The translations under genes were made by a program, and so were the position numbers. From UBA8110 sp964597275 (GTDB lineage: Bacteria; SAR324; NAC60-12): 64,000 nt of DNA. The stretch's first letter is position 1. Every line of letters begins with the position of its first letter. Shown in pieces: positions 60,315 to 64,000 of this stretch. The notes beneath the pieces are model-generated. The model did not search any database and was not told the origin of the DNA. It saw only the letters and a list, made by a program, of their open reading frames with translations. The stretch is taken from positions 9,725 to 73,724 of the forward strand of contig CAZQXS010000001.1 of the NCBI GenBank assembly GCA_964597275.1. Reading direction: 5' to 3'.

Positions 60315-60815
60315 TCACGGGATCAGGCGCATTCCGGTCTTCCACCAGACTTTCCACGGAAACTCGATCCACGCCTGTTCGGTGTTCTGATTGAGCTCGC
60401 GCACATAGTAGTCCGGATTGAAATCCTGATCGGCGTTGGAATAGAACGAGGCGAACTTGATGGTGACGTCCGTGCGGTGCATGCCCTCTTGAATGTCGTC
60501 CCGGATTTTCCGGAAGGTCGCCCCGCTGTCGCAGATGTCGTCCATGATCAGGATGTCGTCATCCTCCACGCCCGGCAGGTACTGCTCCCAGTGCGGAAAA
60601 TGCCGCAGGCTCGCCCGCAACGGAATCATCGGGATGTCGTAGTACGCACTCAGCATCACCGCCGGAGGCAAGCCCCCCCGGCTGATGCCCACCACCACCT
60701 TCGGACGAAAGCGGTCCACCGACATCTGCCGCACCAATTCATGCAAGTCCTGGATGGACTCTTCCCACGAGTAGTAGATGACCTGCATCCCCTCGCGCTT
60801 ACGTTTTTGACCCAT
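60315..60815 (-). CDS. Phosphoribosyltransferase family protein
   Basis: 166 residues. The PRPP loop is ILIMDDICDSGATFRK, and KVVVGISRGGLPPAVMLSAY is typical of hypoxanthine/xanthine-guanine phosphoribosyltransferases. It salvages a purine base to its nucleotide; which base is unclear. The ATG at 60815 has a GAGAGG site just upstream; the ATG at 60788 has its GAGGGG too close. It follows aguA by about 37 bases on the other side of their shared strand and may be first in that operon. Confidence 0.88.
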   Translation of the reverse strand: MGQKRKREGMQVIYYSWEESIQDLHELVRQMSVDRFRPKVVVGISRGGLPPAVMLSAYYDIPMIPLRASLRHFPHWEQYLPGVEDDDILIMDDICDSGATFRKIRDDIQEGMHRTDVTIKFASFYSNADQDFNPDYYVRELNQNTEQAWIEFPWKVWWKTGMRLIP

Positions 60816-60961
60816 GTTCCTCTCGGTTGTGTTTCAATATGGCCCCATGTTTTGCCGCAAAGCACACGAAGGTTCAAGATTTTCCGAAAATGTGCGATGC
60901 TGTTGACTCCAATTCAGGTAGTGATTTGCCGCAATTGGTCGCGTTCAGTCTTTGCAAAATT

Positions 60962-61050
60962 CCGTTCGTCCTGAGCTTGTCGAAGCCTGTCCTGAGCCAA
61001 GTCGAAGGGGGCGAACCCCGTCCATGCTTCGACAAGCTCAGCACGAACGG
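60962..61050. repeat. Inverted repeat element, GTGCTGAGC/GTCGAAG type, copy 2
   Basis: Two 25-base arms (60962-60986 and 61026-61050) with one mismatch; the core is CTGAGCTTGTCGAAG. A third partial copy of the core lies inside the loop (CCTGAGCCAAGTCGAAG). The element separates the divergent phosphoribosyltransferase and carboxylase genes. It matches the copy at 3201-3270. Confidence 0.85.
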
Positions 61051-61097
61051 GAATGAGAGTTCATGCCCTGAATTTGCTTCAGAAATCACCGAAAGTC

Positions 61098-62705
61098 ATG
61101 CCCGTATTTGAAAGTCGTCTCGACCCCAACTCCGCCGAGTTCCAAGCCAATTCCCGCCATCACCAACAGCTTGCCGCAGAACTGCGGGGGCGTATGCAAG
61201 AAGTTGGCAAGGGAGGCCCGGAACGTTCAAGACAGCGGCATGAGTCCCGTGGCAAGCTGCTGCCCCGCGAGCGCGTGAACCGCCTGCTCGACCCCGGAAG
61301 TCCGTTTTTGGAAGTCGCCCCGCTCGCGGCGTGGGGGCTGTATGACAATGAAGTTCCGTCCGCTGGAGTCATCACGGGCATCGGGCGGGTTTCCGGACGG
61401 CTCGTGATGATCGTCGCCAACGACGCAACGGTCAAGGGCGGCACCTACTACCCCGTCACGGTCAAGAAGCACCTGCGGGCGCAGGAGATTGCCCGCGAGA
61501 ATCGCCTGCCGTGCATCTACCTCGTGGATTCCGGGGGAGCGTTTCTGCCGCTTTGGGATGACGTGTTTCCCGACCGCGAGCATTTTGGGCGCATTTTCTA
61601 CAATCAGGCCACCATGTCCGCCGAGGGCATCCCGCAGATTGCGGTGGTGATGGGATCGTGTACGGCGGGAGGCGCGTATGTCCCGGCGATGAGCGACGAA
61701 ACGGTGATCGTGCGGAATCAAGGAACCATTTTCCTTGGCGGACCCCCACTCGTGAAAGCGGCAACGGGCGAGGTGGTCTCTCCAGAAGAACTTGGCGGCG
61801 GCGATGTCCACGCCCGCCAGTCCGGGGTGGCGGATCACCTTGCAGAAAACGACGCGCACGCGCTGGCCATCGTGCGGGACGTGATCGCCGGATTGCCCCC
61901 GCAAAATTCGTCGCTTCCGGCACTGTCGGAGGTCACGCCCCCCAAACACGCGCCGGAAGAACTCTATGGGGTGCTGCCGCAGGATTTGCGGAAATCCTTC
62001 GACATCCGCGAGGTGATCGCCCGACTTGTGGACGGCTCCGAGTTTCAGGAATTCAAGGCGCTCTTCGGCACGACGCTGATCACCGCCTTCTCCCGCATCC
62101 ACGGCATTCCGGTCGGCCTCGTCGCCAACAACGGCATCCTCTTCTCCGAATCCTCCCTCAAGGGGGCGCATTTCGTGGAGCTTTGCGGACAGCGCGGCAT
62201 CCCTCTGATTTTCCTGCAAAACATCACCGGATTCATGGTCGGCAAGCAGTACGAGCAGGGCGGGATCGCCAAGGACGGCGCGAAGCTGGTGACGGCGGTG
62301 TCGTGCGTGCAGGTGCCCAAGCTCACCGTGATCCTCGGCGGCTCCTACGGGGCGGGAAACTACGGCATGTGCGGACGCGCCTACTCCCCGCGCTTCCTCT
62401 GGATGTGGCCCAACGCAAGGATTTCCGTGATGGGCGGAGAGCAGGCCGCCTCCGTGCTGGCGACCGTCAAACGCGACAACCTCGAAGCCTCCGGGCAAAC
62501 GTGGAGCGCGGAGGACGAGGAAGCCTTCAAACAGCCCATCCGGGAACAGTACGAGGTGCAGGGCCACCCCTACTACGCGACCGCCCGGCTCTGGGACGAC
62601 GGCGTGATTGACCCCGCCCAAACCCGCACCGTGCTGGGACTCGGACTCGCCGCCGCACTCAATGCACCCATTCCCCCCACACAGTTCGGGGTCTTCCGGA
62701 TGTGA
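61098..62705 (+). CDS. mccB: Biotin-dependent acyl-CoA carboxylase, carboxyltransferase subunit
   Basis: 535 residues, the length of methylcrotonyl-CoA carboxylase beta subunits. Carboxyltransferase blocks are clear: GKLLPRERVNRLLDPGSPFL, VANDATVKGGTYYPVTVKKH, PCIYLVDSGGAFLPLWDDVF, MGSCTAGGAYVPAMSDETVI and GSYGAGNYGMCGRAYSPRFL. The FTMVGK-like FMVGKQYEQGGIAKDGAKLV block is the MCC version. Such enzymes work on leucine-derived methylcrotonyl-CoA or related terpenoid acyl-CoA. The biotin-carboxylase alpha subunit is not in the window. The ATG at 61098 begins the family N-terminus. Confidence 0.93.
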   Translation: MPVFESRLDPNSAEFQANSRHHQQLAAELRGRMQEVGKGGPERSRQRHESRGKLLPRERVNRLLDPGSPFLEVAPLAAWGLYDNEVPSAGVITGIGRVSGRLVMIVANDATVKGGTYYPVTVKKHLRAQEIARENRLPCIYLVDSGGAFLPLWDDVFPDREHFGRIFYNQATMSAEGIPQIAVVMGSCTAGGAYVPAMSDETVIVRNQGTIFLGGPPLVKAATGEVVSPEELGGGDVHARQSGVADHLAENDAHALAIVRDVIAGLPPQNSSLPALSEVTPPKHAPEELYGVLPQDLRKSFDIREVIARLVDGSEFQEFKALFGTTLITAFSRIHGIPVGLVANNGILFSESSLKGAHFVELCGQRGIPLIFLQNITGFMVGKQYEQGGIAKDGAKLVTAVSCVQVPKLTVILGGSYGAGNYGMCGRAYSPRFLWMWPNARISVMGGEQAASVLATVKRDNLEASGQTWSAEDEEAFKQPIREQYEVQGHPYYATARLWDDGVIDPAQTRTVLGLGLAAALNAPIPPTQFGVFRM

Positions 62706-62871
62706 GGGCAAGCAATCCCTCGTTCATGGTCTTGCGAGTGCGATTGATGCGTGGGGCAATAGCATCAAATGCTCGAATAGCCGAAGGAATTGCGATGCGC
62801 ACGACTCTCAACTCAGCCTCCAAGCAAGTTCACCCTGATGATCGGCACCAGCCGAACTCAACCGCCGCCTG
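62706..62871. other. Non-coding stretch after the carboxylase gene
   Basis: About 165 bases with no supported gene. A short frame across it shows no family features. Confidence 0.6.
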
Positions 62872-63125
62872 TCAAACCTGCAACAGTGTTGTGAATCCGG
62901 CCTGCGCAAAATGATAGTCGCTGGTGAACACCTCGGTGCAGCCAAAATCCACAGCGAGAACCATGCTGACGCAATCCACCAGACTCCATTCTTTGTCCGG
63001 CCTTTCCCGGAACCGCTTCAACCCCCGCTCCAGCAAGGTTTCATTGACGTGAATGCAAGACCAGCGGTCTGAGGCTTGGATGCTGTCCAAGGTGTTCAGT
63101 GCCGTTGGGCCAAGTCCTCGATCCC
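62872..63125 (-). pseudogene. PIN-domain toxin fragment, N-terminal half missing
   Basis: Only the C-terminal half of a PIN ribonuclease is present: NTLDSIQASDRWSCIHVNET, LKRFRERPDKEWSLVDCVSM and LAVDFGCTEVFTSDYHFAQA, with the later acidic residues (the Asp of SLVDC, the Asp of TSDYHF). The opening beta strand with its first catalytic Asp is absent; the frame upstream runs into the antitoxin gene's end. A recombination or deletion has joined the antitoxin directly to the toxin's second half. It should lack nuclease activity. Confidence 0.8.
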
Positions 63126-63314
63126 GGCATCCACCGCAGGCAGCGGAACCTCCGGATTGCTCCACGGGTCAGCACTCGCGGACTTGGCAGGGGGCTTGAT
63201 GGAACTGGCAGGCGCGGACGCAGGATTCTCCTGAAGCATCGCCTGAATCGTCTGGATTCGTTGCCTCAGTTGCTCTGGAGGCAAACCGTCAGGAATTTCG
63301 ATGGTGACTTGCAT
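63096..63314 (-). CDS. Small antitoxin-like protein partner of the PIN fragment
   Basis: 72 residues: MQVTIEIPDGLPPEQLRQRI, QTIQAMLQENP, then a Pro/Ser-rich linker and EVPLPAVDAGIEDLAQRH. It resembles small antitoxins placed before PIN genes, with an N-terminal beta strand of AbrB/RHH-like character. Family assignment is tentative. Its stop lies just before the PIN remnant. Confidence 0.55.
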   Translation of the reverse strand: MQVTIEIPDGLPPEQLRQRIQTIQAMLQENPASAPASSIKPPAKSASADPWSNPEVPLPAVDAGIEDLAQRH

Positions 63315-63402
63315 GGCTCAAGCAAAGGTGAAAGTGAGCAGAGTGAGGGGAGGATCACGGAATCCCGAAAAAGACTCAAGCGCAGCACCTTTCCCGGACA
63401 CG

Positions 63403-63477
63403 GCTTGGCGCATCCGCCCTGCTTGATGCGCCCTACACCTCGTGCGGTAGGGTGGCTCAAGCGCAGCGGAGCCGCCC
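63403..63477. repeat. Cluster of short hairpins
   Basis: GGCGCATC faces GATGCGCC (63407-63432), CCCTAC faces GTAGGG, and GGGTGGCTC (63450-63458) faces GAGCCGCCC (63469-63477). The last is related to the hairpin at 31045-31070. No gene is visible in 63315-63540. Confidence 0.5.
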
Positions 63478-63540
63478 ATGCCCCCCGTGTCCTGCGCCGG
63501 GGCGGGCCTGCCCGGCCAAGCACGGCCCAGCCCCGGAGCC

Positions 63541-64000
63541 TCACTGTCTCACTCCACTGGAGTTGTACTTCACAAGAAAGAGGTCTTTATTACCCGAGTT
63601 GGTGTTTCCGTCCAGTCCTCCATAGGTGTGTCCCGTCACGTAGATATTATCCGAGGAGTCAACCTCCACTGCATCCCCATAGTCATCAGAGGAGGTCCCC
63701 AACTGTTTCGTCCACTGTTTTGTCCCGCTTGAGTTGTACTTGACCAGAATTATGTCCCACTCCCCCGAGTTGGTATTTCCATCAAGTCCTTGATGTTCAG
63801 GCCGGCAACTTGGACAGTAGATACCCCCGGAAACATAGACGTTGCTAGACGAATCCACGGCCAGACCCTCGCCTTGGTCAATAAAACCCGAGCCCAACTG
63901 TTGGGTCCACTGTTTCGTCCCGCTTGAGTTGTACTTCACCAAAAAAATGTCATCAGATCCAGAAATGTCTATAACTGATTCTTTCTTTGAGTCGATGTCC
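63541..64000 (-). CDS. SBBP-type beta-propeller repeat protein (5' end beyond window)
   Basis: The C-terminal 153 residues are visible. Repeats of about 60 residues share the pattern LVKYNSSGTKQWTKQLG, VDSSDNIYVTGHTYGGLDGN and TNSGxxDIxLVKY, typical of SBBP beta-propeller domains (PF06739) in secreted proteins. One unit carries an insert with two cysteines (IYCPSCRPE). The start and N-terminal part lie beyond the right edge. Likely an exported adhesion or binding protein; no function can be assigned from this part. Confidence 0.88.
   Translation of the reverse strand, partial: DIDSKKESVIDISGSDDIFLVKYNSSGTKQWTQQLGSGFIDQGEGLAVDSSSNVYVSGGIYCPSCRPEHQGLDGNTNSGEWDIILVKYNSSGTKQWTKQLGTSSDDYGDAVEVDSSDNIYVTGHTYGGLDGNTNSGNKDLFLVKYNSSGVRQ

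Noticed and set aside
62702..62914. 70-codon frame after the carboxylase gene
   Set aside because: No ribosome site, no domain, and it runs into the PIN remnant on the other strand.

Overview
The window looks like a scaffolded draft contig from a free-living, aerobic, heterotrophic Gram-negative bacterium. Base composition is GC-rich by eye (about 60%), genes are dense, and four 100-N gaps (6361-6460, 8542-8641, 49719-49818, 54514-54613) mark contig joins. Lipoprotein signal peptides, TRAP, TTT and ABC periplasmic binding proteins, an obg GTPase and proteobacterial-type hut genes suggest Pseudomonadota or a close relative. I could not place it to genus. There is no rRNA, tRNA, CRISPR array, prophage or insertion sequence that I can support. 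Almost all genes are ordinary chromosomal metabolic genes.

Layout. 1-8541 is a histidine utilisation cluster: hutI-hutH-hutG-hutU on the minus strand, hutF-hutC on the plus strand, and a broken ORF6N gene between them. An ABC amino-acid-type binding protein is cut by the left edge. 8643-10050 holds a GntR/FCD regulator, a 420-base divergent region with an operator-like palindrome and RNA-like hairpins, and an unknown 72-residue protein ended by a clear terminator. 10197-17204 carries mtnA, an amidase, a GluQ-like synthetase, aconitase and an HNH nuclease. 17191-18083 has small genes, including a DUF4160/DUF2442 pair. 18125-22997 holds an orphan molybdenum hydroxylase large subunit, a Rid-family protein and a two-subunit CoA-transferase. 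23124-26405 places obg between two unknown genes coupled to it, followed by an acyltransferase. 26456-29134 is clpB with a CIRCE operator. 29251-33290 has a DMT exporter, a MORN-repeat lipoprotein gene broken by two amber codons, a PLP dehydratase and an M20 amidohydrolase. 33560-36478 is a complete TRAP transporter. 36677-44578 has a GST, an MFS carrier, yejB-yejA, an FmdB-like protein, ppnN, a lipoprotein and a divergent sirtuin. 44798-49287 is the most unusual operon: a TTT-type binding protein followed by a two-gene PEP-synthase-like kinase, split as in phenylphosphate synthase, and a HAD phosphatase. The rest carries Phd/VapC, a LysE exporter, purL, vsr, SPFH-NfeD, a TauD dioxygenase, a metallo-beta-lactamase/cyclic-nucleotide fusion, the aguB-aguA agmatine pathway, a phosphoribosyltransferase, an acyl-CoA carboxylase beta subunit, a decayed toxin-antitoxin locus and the end of a beta-propeller repeat protein.

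How it fits together. The cell imports and burns nitrogen-rich organic compounds. Histidine goes to glutamate by the five-step formimidoylglutamate deiminase/formylglutamate route. Agmatine goes to putrescine via AguA and AguB. Carbamoyl-amino acids and hydroxy-amino acids are probably handled by the M20 hydrolase and the PLP dehydratase beside the TRAP importer. The best candidate for an undescribed system is the binding protein, split dikinase and HAD operon at 44798-49287. Other notable points are CIRCE control of clpB, the two structured leader regions, the MBL/cNMP fusion protein and the zinc-cysteine-less sirtuin.
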